Assembly: GCF_025999835.1 (NCBI RefSeq) | Contig: NZ_AP025628.1 | Location: 558,001 to 622,000 of the forward strand | Length of the DNA stretch: 64,000 bases | Direction of reading: 5' to 3' | Source: Caldinitratiruptor microaerophilus | GTDB lineage: Bacteria; Bacillota; Sulfobacillia; Symbiobacteriales; ZC4RG38 | In this document: positions 25,858-33,879 of the stretch, in pieces | Position numbering within the stretch: the first letter of the stretch is position 1 | How the letters are laid out: each line of letters opens with the position of its first letter | Notes under the pieces: model-generated | Told to the model about the DNA's origin: nothing | The model's database searches: none | What the model saw: only the letters and a program-made list of their open reading frames with translations | Translations under genes and position numbers: made by a program

Positions 25858-26955
25858 TTACTTCTTCAGTGCGCCGGCCGTGCGGAGCAGGTTCTCGAGC
25901 ATGCTGTTGAACTCGTCGAGGTAGGACGGGAACTTGTCCGTCATGAAGGCGTCCGACCAGCCGTACTTGTCGAGGATGTCGCTCCAGGTCTTACCCTTGA
26001 CCATGGCGCCGAACTTCTCCTGCCAGTACTTGACCGCTTCGGGCGGCATCCCGGGCGGGCCGAAGAAGCCGCGCCAGTTCCGGATCGAGAAGTCGACGCC
26101 GGCCTCCTTCATCGTCGGAACGTCGGGCAGGGCCTTCTCCCTCTGTTCGCCCGTCGTGGCCAGGACCCGCAGCTGGCCGGCCTTGACGTGCTGCAGCAGC
26201 TCGCCCACGGTGGTGACGCCGGCGTTCACCTGGCCGCCCAGGACGTTGGTGACCACCTGGCCGCCGTCGAAGCCGATGAACTTCACCTTCGTGATGTCGA
26301 TTCCCGCCGCGCTCAGGAAGCCCATGGCGGCGACCCAGTCGTCGGCGGGCGGGTCGGACCCGGCGATCGAGACGGACTGGGGATCCTTCTTGATCCGGTC
26401 GATCAGGTCCTTCAGGTCCTTGATGTCACTGTCGGCCTTGACGATCACGCCGTAATGGGTCCCGGCGATCGCGGCGATGGGGGTCAGGTCCTTGTACCCG
26501 TAGGGCGAGGTGCCCATGATCTTGTTGGACAGGAGCGGCATCGAGCTGACCAGCAGCGTGTCGTCCTTGCCCTTGTGCTGGTTGACCATCTCGGCCACGG
26601 CCACGCTGCCGGAGCCGCCGACCCGGTTCACCACGTTGATCGGGACGCTCACGATCTTGTCCGTGGTCAGCGCCTGCTGGGCCGCCCGGGCCGTGGTGTC
26701 CCAGCCGCTCCCCGGGCCGGCGCCGGCCAGGAAGGTCACCGCGCCCTTGGGCTCCCAGGCGCTGGCGGCGGCCTGGCCGCCCTGCGAGCCTGTCGCGGGC
26801 TGGGACTGTTGGGCCTGCTGGCCCGAGCCGCCCTGGGCGGCGGAGCCGGCGCCCGACTGCCCGCTCTGCCCGGCGCCGCCGCAGGCGGAGAGGACCAGCA
26901 TCGCGGCAGTGGCGAGCAGTCCGAGTCCGAGCCTCGAGATCCGGGACGTCTTCAT
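25858..26955 (-). CDS. tctC: TctC/Bug-family substrate-binding lipoprotein
   Basis: A 365-residue extracytoplasmic binding protein. N-terminus KTSRISRLG, hydrophobic core, then the lipobox LSAC (Cys about 24) for lipid anchoring. A Gly/Gln/Ser-rich linker follows to about residue 75, then the Bug fold starting GAVTFLAGAGPGSGWDTTARA, with MPLLSNKIMGTSPYG and WRGFFGPPGMPPEAVKYW near the C-terminus. The frame runs further upstream, but ATG 26955 with GGGGAGGTTGCG in front gives a correct signal peptide. Ligand unknown; its neighbours suggest a branched dicarboxylate. Confidence 0.9.
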   Translation of the reverse strand: MKTSRISRLGLGLLATAAMLVLSACGGAGQSGQSGAGSAAQGGSGQQAQQSQPATGSQGGQAAASAWEPKGAVTFLAGAGPGSGWDTTARAAQQALTTDKIVSVPINVVNRVGGSGSVAVAEMVNQHKGKDDTLLVSSMPLLSNKIMGTSPYGYKDLTPIAAIAGTHYGVIVKADSDIKDLKDLIDRIKKDPQSVSIAGSDPPADDWVAAMGFLSAAGIDITKVKFIGFDGGQVVTNVLGGQVNAGVTTVGELLQHVKAGQLRVLATTGEQREKALPDVPTMKEAGVDFSIRNWRGFFGPPGMPPEAVKYWQEKFGAMVKGKTWSDILDKYGWSDAFMTDKFPSYLDEFNSMLENLLRTAGALKK

Positions 26956-26989
26956 CCGACGCAACCTCCCCATGGAATGGATGACTGCC

Positions 26990-27937
26990 TCACGAGATCT
27001 TCTTGACCTGACCGCTGGTGCGGCGGCCCAGCACGTCCCGGCTCTTGCCGGCCCGCAGCAGGGTCGACTCCAGCGGATGAGGCACCCAGGTGGACATCCA
27101 GCGGACGACGTCGAGCAACGCATCCAGGTCGACACCGGTCTCGATGCCCATCTCGTGGAACATGTGAACCATGTCCTCGGTGGCGATGTTGCCGGTGGCG
27201 CCCGGCGCGTACGGGCAGCCGCCCATGCCGCCGGCGGCACCGTCGAAGTCGGTGACCCCGGCCTCGAGCGCGGCGATGATGTTCGCCGTCGCCATGCGCC
27301 GGGTGTCGTGCAGGTGCAGCGAGAAGTGCACGTCCGGGTAGCGGTCGCGGAGGCGGCTCAGCCGGTCGTAGACGAGGGCCGGGTTGGCCATGCCGGCCGT
27401 GTCCGCCACGCCGATCTCCCGCACGCCCATCGCCAGGTAGGCGTCGACCACCATGAAGAGCCGCTCGGGCGGGGGGAAGCCCTCGAAGGGGCAGCCGAGG
27501 GCCGTCGCCATCCCGCCCACGACCCCGATGCCGTGGTCCAGCGCCATGCGCGCGACCGGCTCGAGGTTCTTGAGCGCCTCGGCCGTCGTGGCGTTGGCGT
27601 TGGACAGGCTGTGAGAGTCCGTGACGGAGAGCATCAGGTTCACCTTGTCGACCTTCGCCGCCAGTGCGCGCTCCATCCCCCGGAGGTTCGGGACGAGGGC
27701 CTCGTAGGTCACGCCGGGGACGCGGTCGATCTTCGCCATGACCTCCTCGGCGTCCCGGAGCTGCGGAACCGCCTTGGGGTGCACGAACGACGTCACCTGG
27801 ATGGTCTTGAAGCCGACCCGGGAGAGCCGGTTGACGAGTTCCACCTTGATCTCCGTGGGGATCCACTGGTCCTCGATCTGGAGGCCGTCCCGCGGCCCCA
27901 CCTCCGTCACCGTGACCCGTTTGGGCAGATGCTGCAC
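26990..27937 (-). CDS. Hydroxymethylglutaryl-CoA lyase-like enzyme
   Basis: A 315-residue TIM-barrel lyase of the HMGL-like family. VGPRDGLQIE at the start holds the catalytic Arg/Asp pair, SLHLHDTRRMA holds the metal-binding His pair, and GGCPYAPGATGNIATED is the family signature with the catalytic Cys. In place of the usual DTRG there is DTRR. The family cleaves HMG-CoA to acetoacetate and acetyl-CoA; relatives act on citramalyl-CoA-like substrates. GTG start with GGAGGGG upstream. It sits between a CoA-transferase and a solute importer. Confidence 0.9.
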   Translation of the reverse strand: MQHLPKRVTVTEVGPRDGLQIEDQWIPTEIKVELVNRLSRVGFKTIQVTSFVHPKAVPQLRDAEEVMAKIDRVPGVTYEALVPNLRGMERALAAKVDKVNLMLSVTDSHSLSNANATTAEALKNLEPVARMALDHGIGVVGGMATALGCPFEGFPPPERLFMVVDAYLAMGVREIGVADTAGMANPALVYDRLSRLRDRYPDVHFSLHLHDTRRMATANIIAALEAGVTDFDGAAGGMGGCPYAPGATGNIATEDMVHMFHEMGIETGVDLDALLDVVRWMSTWVPHPLESTLLRAGKSRDVLGRRTSGQVKKIS

Positions 27938-27950
27938 GCCAGCCCCTCCT

Positions 27951-29201
27951 TCAGATCACCTTGAGGCGCTCCAGTTCCTCGAGCTCTCCGTCGGTCAGTC
28001 CCAGCAGGTCCCGGTAGACCATCCGGTTGTGCTCGCCCGGGTCGGGCGCCGCCCGGACGACCCGGCCGGGGGTCGCGCTCAGGCGGGGCACCACGCCCGG
28101 CATGGCGATCCGGCCGAAGCGGGGGTGGTCCACCGTGACGATGCTCTCGCGGGCCCGGTACTGCGGGTCGTCGAAGATGTCGGCGATGGAGTAGACCAGG
28201 CTCACGGGGACCCCCGCGGCGTCGAGGGTCCGCTTCACCTCCTCCCAGGTGCGGCGTCCGAGCCAGTCGGAGACGATCGCGTCGACCTCCTCCCGGTGCT
28301 CCACCCGGCGGGCGTTGGTGGAAAAGCGCGGGTCCGTGATCATGTCGGGCCGCCCGATGGCCTCGGCCAGCCGGTTGAACGTGCTGTCCGTGCTGCAGAC
28401 GAGGACGACCCACTTGCCGTCGGCGGTACGGTAGGTGCCGGCCGGGCTGGCCCCGCCCGGCGATCCGCCCCGGCGCTCCGGGATGGTACCGGTGACGCTG
28501 TACTGGGCGGGGAGGTCCTCCAAGAGGCGGAAGACCGACTCGTAGAGCGAGATGTCGGCATCCTGGCCCCGGCCGCCGCGGGCGTCGCGCCAGTAGAGGG
28601 AAAGGAGGGTCGCCATGGCGGCGAAGGTGCCGGCGAGGAGGTCGGCGAGGGGGATCGGAGGGTTCATCGGCGGGCGGTCTGGGTAACCAAGGATGTACGT
28701 GAGGCCGGCGAAGGCCGTCGCCGGGGTACCGAAGCCTGCCTTGTCCCGGTCCGGCCCGGTCTGCCCGTAGCCGGAGATGCGGACCACGATGAGGTCGGGG
28801 TTGTCCTGCCGCAGGACCTCCGGCCCGAGCCCCCACCGCTCGAGGGTGCCGGGGCGGAAGTTCTCCACCAGCACGTCCGCCGTGGCGCACAGCCGGCGGA
28901 ACAGCTCGGCGCCCCGGGGGTGACGGAGGTCGAGCGTGATCCCCTTCTTGTTACGGTTGAGGCTGGGGAAGCGCAGGGACTCCCCGCCGGCGAACGGGCC
29001 CATGTTGCGGCCGGGGTCGCCTGTCCCGGGCTGCTCGATCTTGATGACCTCGGCGCCGAAGTCGGCCAGGAGGCCGGTGGCGAAGGGGCCGGCGATCACG
29101 TGGGTGACGTCCACCACCCGGATCCCCTGGAGGGGCCCCCTTGCCGGGTCGAGCGATCCCCCTCGTGGGGCTGGGTTGAAAGGTTCGTTCGAGGGCGACA
29201 A
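27951..29201 (-). CDS. CaiB/BaiF-family (class III) CoA-transferase
   Basis: A 416-residue CoA-transferase that would pass CoA from a donor thioester to a carboxylic acid. Family motifs: RVVDVTHVIAGPFATGLLADFGAEVIKIE, NRNKKGITLDL, ADVLVENFRPGTLERWGLG and IPLADLLAGTFAAMATL with the catalytic Asp. The start is TTG, justified by a very strong Shine-Dalgarno (AGGAGGTGATCC) 2 nt before it. Between the LacI regulator and the lyase. Confidence 0.93.
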   Translation of the reverse strand: MSPSNEPFNPAPRGGSLDPARGPLQGIRVVDVTHVIAGPFATGLLADFGAEVIKIEQPGTGDPGRNMGPFAGGESLRFPSLNRNKKGITLDLRHPRGAELFRRLCATADVLVENFRPGTLERWGLGPEVLRQDNPDLIVVRISGYGQTGPDRDKAGFGTPATAFAGLTYILGYPDRPPMNPPIPLADLLAGTFAAMATLLSLYWRDARGGRGQDADISLYESVFRLLEDLPAQYSVTGTIPERRGGSPGGASPAGTYRTADGKWVVLVCSTDSTFNRLAEAIGRPDMITDPRFSTNARRVEHREEVDAIVSDWLGRRTWEEVKRTLDAAGVPVSLVYSIADIFDDPQYRARESIVTVDHPRFGRIAMPGVVPRLSATPGRVVRAAPDPGEHNRMVYRDLLGLTDGELEELERLKVI

Positions 29202-29215
29202 AGGATCACCTCCTG
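29202..29215 (-). promoter_or_regulatory. Full-length Shine-Dalgarno before the CoA-transferase
   Basis: The 12-nt AGGAGGTGATCC is the exact complement of the usual 16S rRNA 3' end (GGATCACCTCCT). It compensates for the TTG start and overlaps the end of the LacI gene. Confidence 0.7.
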
Positions 29216-30213
29216 AGCGGGCACCCGCACGAGCGGCGGATCACGACCTCGCACGGGAGGGCGATGTGCTGGGGCTCCTGCACCTCGCCCCCGATGGAGC
29301 GGAGGAGCAGGTCGATCGCCAGCTCCCCCAGACGCCGGACAGGCTGGGCAACCGCCGTCAGCGGCGGGTCGGTGACCTGGTACCACGGTGTGTCGGTGTA
29401 GCCCACCAGGGCGACGTCCTCCGGGACCCGCAGGCCCATCTCGCGGATGGCGACCAGCGCCCCGAGGGTCATGGACGTGCCGAGGGAGCAGATGGCGGTG
29501 GGGGGGCCGGGCTGCTGCAGGAGTTCCCGGGCGGCGGCCATGCCCCCCTCGTACTGGGCGTGGCCGTGGCGCACCAGCCGGGGGTCGGGTTCGATCCCCG
29601 CCTCGCGCAGCGCGCGCTCGTACGCCTCCAGGCGGTCCTGGCTCGAGGGCGAGCCCGGCACGCCCGAGATGACGCCGATGCGCCGGTGCCCGTGCTCGAT
29701 CAGGTGGCGGATGAGTTCGTACGTCGCCGGCCCGGAGGCCATGGTGACGGAGGGGGCGTCGATGCCGGCGGGCCGGCGGTTCACCAGGACGAGCGGGGCC
29801 CCGATGCCCACGACCTCGGCCAGGACGGCCTGGTCGTTCGGCGCCGGGGCCACGAGGAGGCCGTCGACCTGACGGCCGAGGAGGAGGTCGACGTACTCCC
29901 GCTCCTTGGCGGGGTCGTCGTCACTGTTGCAGAGGATCACGCTGTACCCGTGGCGGCGGGCGACGTCCTCCACGGCGCGAGCGATCTCGGTGTAGAACGG
30001 GCTGACGATGTTCGACACGATGAGGCCGATCGTGTTCGTCCGCCGGGCCCGGAGGCTTCGCGCCACCCGGTTGGGCCGGTAGCCGAGCGCCTCGATCGCC
30101 TCCAGCACCCGCTGCCGCCTCTCCGGGCTGACCGGGCGGGTACCGTTCAGGACGTAGGACACCGTGGCCACGGAGACTCCGGCGAGGCGGGCGACGTCGG
30201 CGATCGTGACCAT
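29206..30213 (-). CDS. LacI-family transcriptional regulator
   Basis: A 335-residue regulator. The N-terminal helix-turn-helix with hinge is complete (TIADVARLAGVSVATVSYVLNG, then YRPNRVARSLRARRTNTIG), followed by a periplasmic-binding-protein-like sensor domain. The C-terminus is Cys-containing (SCGCPLRR). It is first in the operon with the CoA-transferase, lyase and TctCBA and probably controls them in response to their substrate. Confidence 0.93.
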   Translation of the reverse strand: MVTIADVARLAGVSVATVSYVLNGTRPVSPERRQRVLEAIEALGYRPNRVARSLRARRTNTIGLIVSNIVSPFYTEIARAVEDVARRHGYSVILCNSDDDPAKEREYVDLLLGRQVDGLLVAPAPNDQAVLAEVVGIGAPLVLVNRRPAGIDAPSVTMASGPATYELIRHLIEHGHRRIGVISGVPGSPSSQDRLEAYERALREAGIEPDPRLVRHGHAQYEGGMAAARELLQQPGPPTAICSLGTSMTLGALVAIREMGLRVPEDVALVGYTDTPWYQVTDPPLTAVAQPVRRLGELAIDLLLRSIGGEVQEPQHIALPCEVVIRRSCGCPLRR

Positions 30214-30254
30214 GGCGACCTCCTCGGCGACCGGCGGCGGGCACCGTGCGAATG

Positions 30255-30280
30255 AATCGTTTAGACCAAACTAATCGTTT
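30255..30280 (-). promoter_or_regulatory. Candidate operator upstream of the LacI-family gene
   Basis: Two direct copies of AATCGTTT (30255-30262 and 30273-30280) are 18 nt apart, and TTTAG-ACCAAA-CTAAT between them is partly palindromic. It lies 42-67 nt upstream of the regulator start, in an AT-rich stretch that contrasts with the genome. Autoregulation is inferred. Confidence 0.4.
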
Positions 30281-30404
30281 CAACGCGCCGCGGTCAAGTC
30301 ATGCCAATTCGCCTTCGCTTCGGATTAGGTCCTTCACACACGTGAGTTTCTCCCAATCGCTCTCTCAGGCAGAGAATTTCTTTTCTGACCTCAACCTGGC
30401 GGCG

Positions 30405-31031
30405 CTAGAGCAGCCCTCTGCGTACGCCCTCCATGACCGCTTCCACGCGTCCTTTCACCCTCAGTTTCCGGAAGAGCTCCAGGACCCGGTCCTTGACCGC
30501 ACTCTCGCTCAGGTACAGCTTCGTGGCGATCTCGCGGTTCGTGAGGCCCCGGGCGATGTAACGGAGGAGTTCCAGTTCCTCCGCGGAGATGTGATCGGGG
30601 TGGTCGAGCTCCTTCATGCAGTCCATGAGGAGTGCTGCGGCACGGGGGGCCAGGGCGGCCTCCCCGCGCACCACGGCCCGTACGCTCCGCACCAGGTCGA
30701 ATCCCTCGACGTCCTTGAGCAGGTACCCCCGGGCCCCTGCCTGCACGCACTCCCGCACGAGGGCTTCGTTGAGAAAGCTGGTCAGGATCAGGACGGCGGT
30801 CCCCGGGGCCAGCTCACGGATGCGCCGGCAGAGGTCGATGCCGCTCATTCCCTGCATGCGGATGTCGACGAGGGCGACGTCCGGCGGGGCCCGGACCACG
30901 TGTTCGAGCGCCTCCTCGGCCGACGCCACGTCACCCGTGACCTCGAAGTCCGGCTCGGCGGAGAGGATGGCCCGGAGGCCCTGCCGGACGATCTGGTGGT
31001 CATCCACGATGAGGACCCGGATCCGGGACAA
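30405..31031 (-). CDS. NarL/FixJ-type response regulator
   Basis: A 208-residue two-domain regulator. Receiver domain: DDH at 10-12, phosphoacceptor D56 (ALVDIRM), T in ILTSF, K in LLKDVEG. LuxR-type helix-turn-helix at about 145-205 (AEELELLRYIARGLTNREIA, LYLSESAVKDRV). The TTG start overlaps the kinase gene upstream by 32 nt, so the two form one signalling unit at the end of the cox operon. Confidence 0.93.
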   Translation of the reverse strand: MSRIRVLIVDDHQIVRQGLRAILSAEPDFEVTGDVASAEEALEHVVRAPPDVALVDIRMQGMSGIDLCRRIRELAPGTAVLILTSFLNEALVRECVQAGARGYLLKDVEGFDLVRSVRAVVRGEAALAPRAAALLMDCMKELDHPDHISAEELELLRYIARGLTNREIATKLYLSESAVKDRVLELFRKLRVKGRVEAVMEGVRRGLL

Positions 31032-32193
31032 CGCCGTTCCCCCCCGTCCGGCCGTCTGACGGGCTCAGGGGCGCCCACACGCGCAGCAGGCAACCGCCCT
31101 CGACGCCACTGCGGATCTCGGCGCCCCCGCCCAGCCGTTCGGCCAGGCGCCGCAGGGTCGCGATCCCGAACCGGCGCGCGCCCGGTGAAGGGTCCACGGC
31201 TCCCGGCCGCAGCCCGACGCCGTTGTCCTGGACGGTCAGGGTGACGGTGTCCGAGTCGATGGCCAGGTTGACCACGGCCATGTCGGCGTGCGCATGCTTG
31301 GCCACGTTGGTCAGCGCTTCCCGGGCCGCCCGGCACATCAGGTCCCGCACCGGGTCGGGCACCCGGTGCACGTGACCGGTGACGACCAGCCCGATCTCGA
31401 GGCCCGAACGGGTCTTGAACTCCTCGATGAGGGCCGCCAGCTGCCGGTAGATGTTCGCATCACCAGGCAGCCCGCCGCGATCGTGGAGCTCGGCGATCGC
31501 GGCGCGCACCCGGGCGGCACCCCGTGAGGCGAGCTCACGCAGGTACTCGAGCCGATCCCGGTGGGAGGCCGGCACCACCTCCCGGAGCCGCTCGGCCTCC
31601 ATCCCGATGGAGAAGAAGATCTGGGCCACGGTGTCGTGCAGGTCCATGGCCAGCCGCTCGCGCTCGCGCAGGATCGCCAGTTCCTCCACCTGCCGGTACA
31701 GCCGGGCGTTGTGGATGGCCACCGAGGCGTGCGCGGCGAACGCCAGGAGGAGCTCCTCGTCTTCCTCCGTGAAAAACGGCCGGCCGGCGAAGTTCGCCAC
31801 GAACAGCGTGCCCAGGATCTGATCCTGGAACCGGAGGGGCACGCCGAGGAAGGGGCCGACCGGAGGATGACCGGGCGGTGTCCCCACCGACCGGGGGTGA
31901 CTCGGCACGTGGTCGACACGGACCGGCCGGCCGGTAGTGATCGGCAGGTTGAACACCCCGGCGCCGGTCGGATAGTGGGCGGGCGGGGTGTCCCAGCCGG
32001 ACACCCAGAAGCCGCCGTAGCGGGTGGGGTCTTCCTCGGCCAGCATGAGCAGCCCGCTCACGTCCGCCCGGCAGAGGCCCCGGGCGCTGTCCACGACGGT
32101 CTGCAGGAGGGTGCCGAGCTCGAGCTGGGAGGCGAGCATCGAGCTGAGTTCGAGAAGGCTGGAGAGCCGCTGCATCTTCGTGTCCGATCCCAT
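31000..32193 (-). CDS. GAF-domain sensor histidine kinase
   Basis: A 397-residue soluble kinase. A GAF-like sensor domain spans about 15-170 (LLQTVVDSARGLCRADVSGLLM ... GVPLRFQDQILGTLFVA), then a HisKA_3 dimerisation domain with phospho-His in RERLAMDLHDTVAQ, then HATPase with N in REALTNVAKHA and DNGVGLRPG. No transmembrane helix, so it senses an internal signal. ATG 32193 is preceded by GGGGGATTC; the longer open frame upstream looks non-coding. Partner of the response regulator that overlaps its end. Cysteines in the GAF region are few, so a metal cluster is not evident. Confidence 0.9.
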   Translation of the reverse strand: MGSDTKMQRLSSLLELSSMLASQLELGTLLQTVVDSARGLCRADVSGLLMLAEEDPTRYGGFWVSGWDTPPAHYPTGAGVFNLPITTGRPVRVDHVPSHPRSVGTPPGHPPVGPFLGVPLRFQDQILGTLFVANFAGRPFFTEEDEELLLAFAAHASVAIHNARLYRQVEELAILRERERLAMDLHDTVAQIFFSIGMEAERLREVVPASHRDRLEYLRELASRGAARVRAAIAELHDRGGLPGDANIYRQLAALIEEFKTRSGLEIGLVVTGHVHRVPDPVRDLMCRAAREALTNVAKHAHADMAVVNLAIDSDTVTLTVQDNGVGLRPGAVDPSPGARRFGIATLRRLAERLGGGAEIRSGVEGGCLLRVWAPLSPSDGRTGGNGVVPDPGPHRG

Positions 32194-32285
32194 CCCGAAT
32201 CCCCCGCAGAGCGTCCCGCATGCGCTCGGATGGATTCGCCGGAGGATTTCGGTTCTCCTACCCATGTGCGACGGTTCAAACGAAA

Positions 32286-33314
32286 TTACGCCGACCCGGG
32301 ACCGTCCTCCCCGGCCAGGTACCGCTCCGGGTCCTGCAGGAAGCGGTGCCGGCAGTGCGGGCAGCAGAAGTAGAACGTGCGGCCGGCGTGCTCGGCCACG
32401 TGGCGGGCGGTGGTGACCTCCACGTCCATGCCGCACACCGGGTCGCGGGCGAACTGCGGTGGCCCGGCGGCGCGGACCGCCCCGGCCGCTTCCTCCCACA
32501 GGCCCCGCCGGTACTCCGCGACGACCTCGGCGAGGATCGACACGGCGATCTCTTCCTGGGTGGCGGCCCCGATGTCGAGCCCGGCCGGGTTGCGGATGCG
32601 GGCGAGCTCGGCCTCCGGGAGGCCACGGGCCCGCAGCACCTCGAGTACCGCCCGGGCGCGCCGGCGACTGGCCACCAGCCCGATGTAGCGGGCCGGGGTT
32701 CCGAGCGCCGCCGCCAGCGCGTCCTCGTCGTAGTGGCCGGCTGACGCCACCACGAAGAAGGTCCGGGGCCCGAACCGGGCCGCGGCCAGTCCAGCCAGGT
32801 CCAGGCGGCGCGGGCCGTCCTCGGCCGGAGCCGGGCCGGCGGCAGGCGGGGACGTGCCAGAGACGAGGACGACCCCGAAGCCGGCCACCGGCGCCATCTG
32901 TGCCAGCGCCTGCACCAGCGGCGTGTCGCCGACCGCCACGAGCTGGGGTTGCGCCACCCGGGGCTCGATGTAGATCGCCACCTCGCCGCCGCTCGGACAG
33001 GTCATCACGACCGTCGTGGCGTCCTCGTCACCGGGCGCCTGAGCCGGCACGTCCGTGCTCAGGCGCACGAGCCGTGGCCTTCCCGAGTGGATCGCCGCAA
33101 GCGCCTCCCGGCGGACGACCGGCTGGGAGCAGCTGCCGCCGATCCACCCGACCAGCCGGCCGTCCGCGGTGACGATCGCCTTGTCCCCCACGTGTGCCGA
33201 GACGGGAGGTCGGCGGGAGACGACCGTCGCCACGGCGTACGGCTCGCCCGCGGCCTCCAGCTCGCGTGCCAGGCGCAGCAGCGGGTCGCCGAGAAGGGAG
33301 GCCGAGCTGTTCAT
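32286..33314 (-). CDS. XdhC/CoxF-family Mo-enzyme maturation protein fused to a YHS domain
   Basis: A 342-residue protein in three parts. N-terminal XdhC/CoxI domain (about 8-100; VVSRRPPVSAHVGDKAIV, GGSCSQP), central Rossmann-like XdhC_C domain (about 125-265; VAVGDTPLVQAL, RYIGLVASRRRA, NPAGLDIGAATQEEIAVSILAE), and a C-terminal YHS metal-binding domain (about 288-335; DPVCGMDV ... GRTFYFCCPHCRHRFLQDP). XdhC-type proteins load sulfurated Mo cofactor into xanthine-dehydrogenase-family enzymes; the YHS part suggests an added metal, possibly Cu, handling step for the Mo-Cu site of CO dehydrogenase. That role is inference. Just downstream of coxG. Confidence 0.9.
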   Translation of the reverse strand: MNSSASLLGDPLLRLARELEAAGEPYAVATVVSRRPPVSAHVGDKAIVTADGRLVGWIGGSCSQPVVRREALAAIHSGRPRLVRLSTDVPAQAPGDEDATTVVMTCPSGGEVAIYIEPRVAQPQLVAVGDTPLVQALAQMAPVAGFGVVLVSGTSPPAAGPAPAEDGPRRLDLAGLAAARFGPRTFFVVASAGHYDEDALAAALGTPARYIGLVASRRRARAVLEVLRARGLPEAELARIRNPAGLDIGAATQEEIAVSILAEVVAEYRRGLWEEAAGAVRAAGPPQFARDPVCGMDVEVTTARHVAEHAGRTFYFCCPHCRHRFLQDPERYLAGEDGPGSA

Positions 33315-33321
33315 CCCCCGC

Positions 33322-33789
33322 TCACCCCCCCGCCCTGTCGCGGGCCACCTCGAGTTCCTGGCGGATCGAGCGGAAAAGCTGTTCGATGACCTTCCGGGCC
33401 TGGCCCTCCAGAAGCCGTCCGCCGACCGTCGCCAGCGGGCCGCTCACCGCGGCGCGCGCCTCCCACACGAGGTTCGTGCCCTCCCCGGACGGCTCGAACC
33501 GCAGGCGGCTCGTCAGGCTCAGGCCGCTGCCCATCCCGGAACCCGTCAGGGAAAGGCCTGCGCCGTCGGAGCCCTCGCCGGGGTCCAGCGCCACGTCCAG
33601 CCTGAACCGCCCGCGGACGGGTCCGACGCCCACCTTCACGTAGGCCACGAAGTGCCGCGAGTCGGCCACCTGCAGTTCCTGGAGGTCCGGGAGGCAGCGG
33701 CCCACCTGCTGCGGGTCCAGGACGAACGCGCGCGCGGTGGCCGGGTCGGTACGGATCGGCTCGACTCCCTGGAAGTTCAGGTTCACCAC
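33322..33789 (-). CDS. coxG: CoxG-family SRPBCC protein
   Basis: A 155-residue START/SRPBCC-fold protein of the CoxG family, which helps anchor CO dehydrogenase at the membrane in carboxidotrophs. Visible: DPQQVGRCLPDLQELQV and the Gly-rich GSGMGSGLSLTSRLRFEPSG, then ALATVGGRLLEG-like end (PLATVGGRLLEGQARKVIEQLF). GTG start. Lies between coxL and xdhC. Confidence 0.85.
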   Translation of the reverse strand: MVNLNFQGVEPIRTDPATARAFVLDPQQVGRCLPDLQELQVADSRHFVAYVKVGVGPVRGRFRLDVALDPGEGSDGAGLSLTGSGMGSGLSLTSRLRFEPSGEGTNLVWEARAAVSGPLATVGGRLLEGQARKVIEQLFRSIRQELEVARDRAGG

Positions 33790-33879
33790 AGATCACCCCA
33801 GATCGTGGGATCGGGGTCCCGGCCGGCTCCGGCGCCGGGGCCCTCCTGTCCAGACCGGCAGCTCGCCGTGGGCGTGCAG

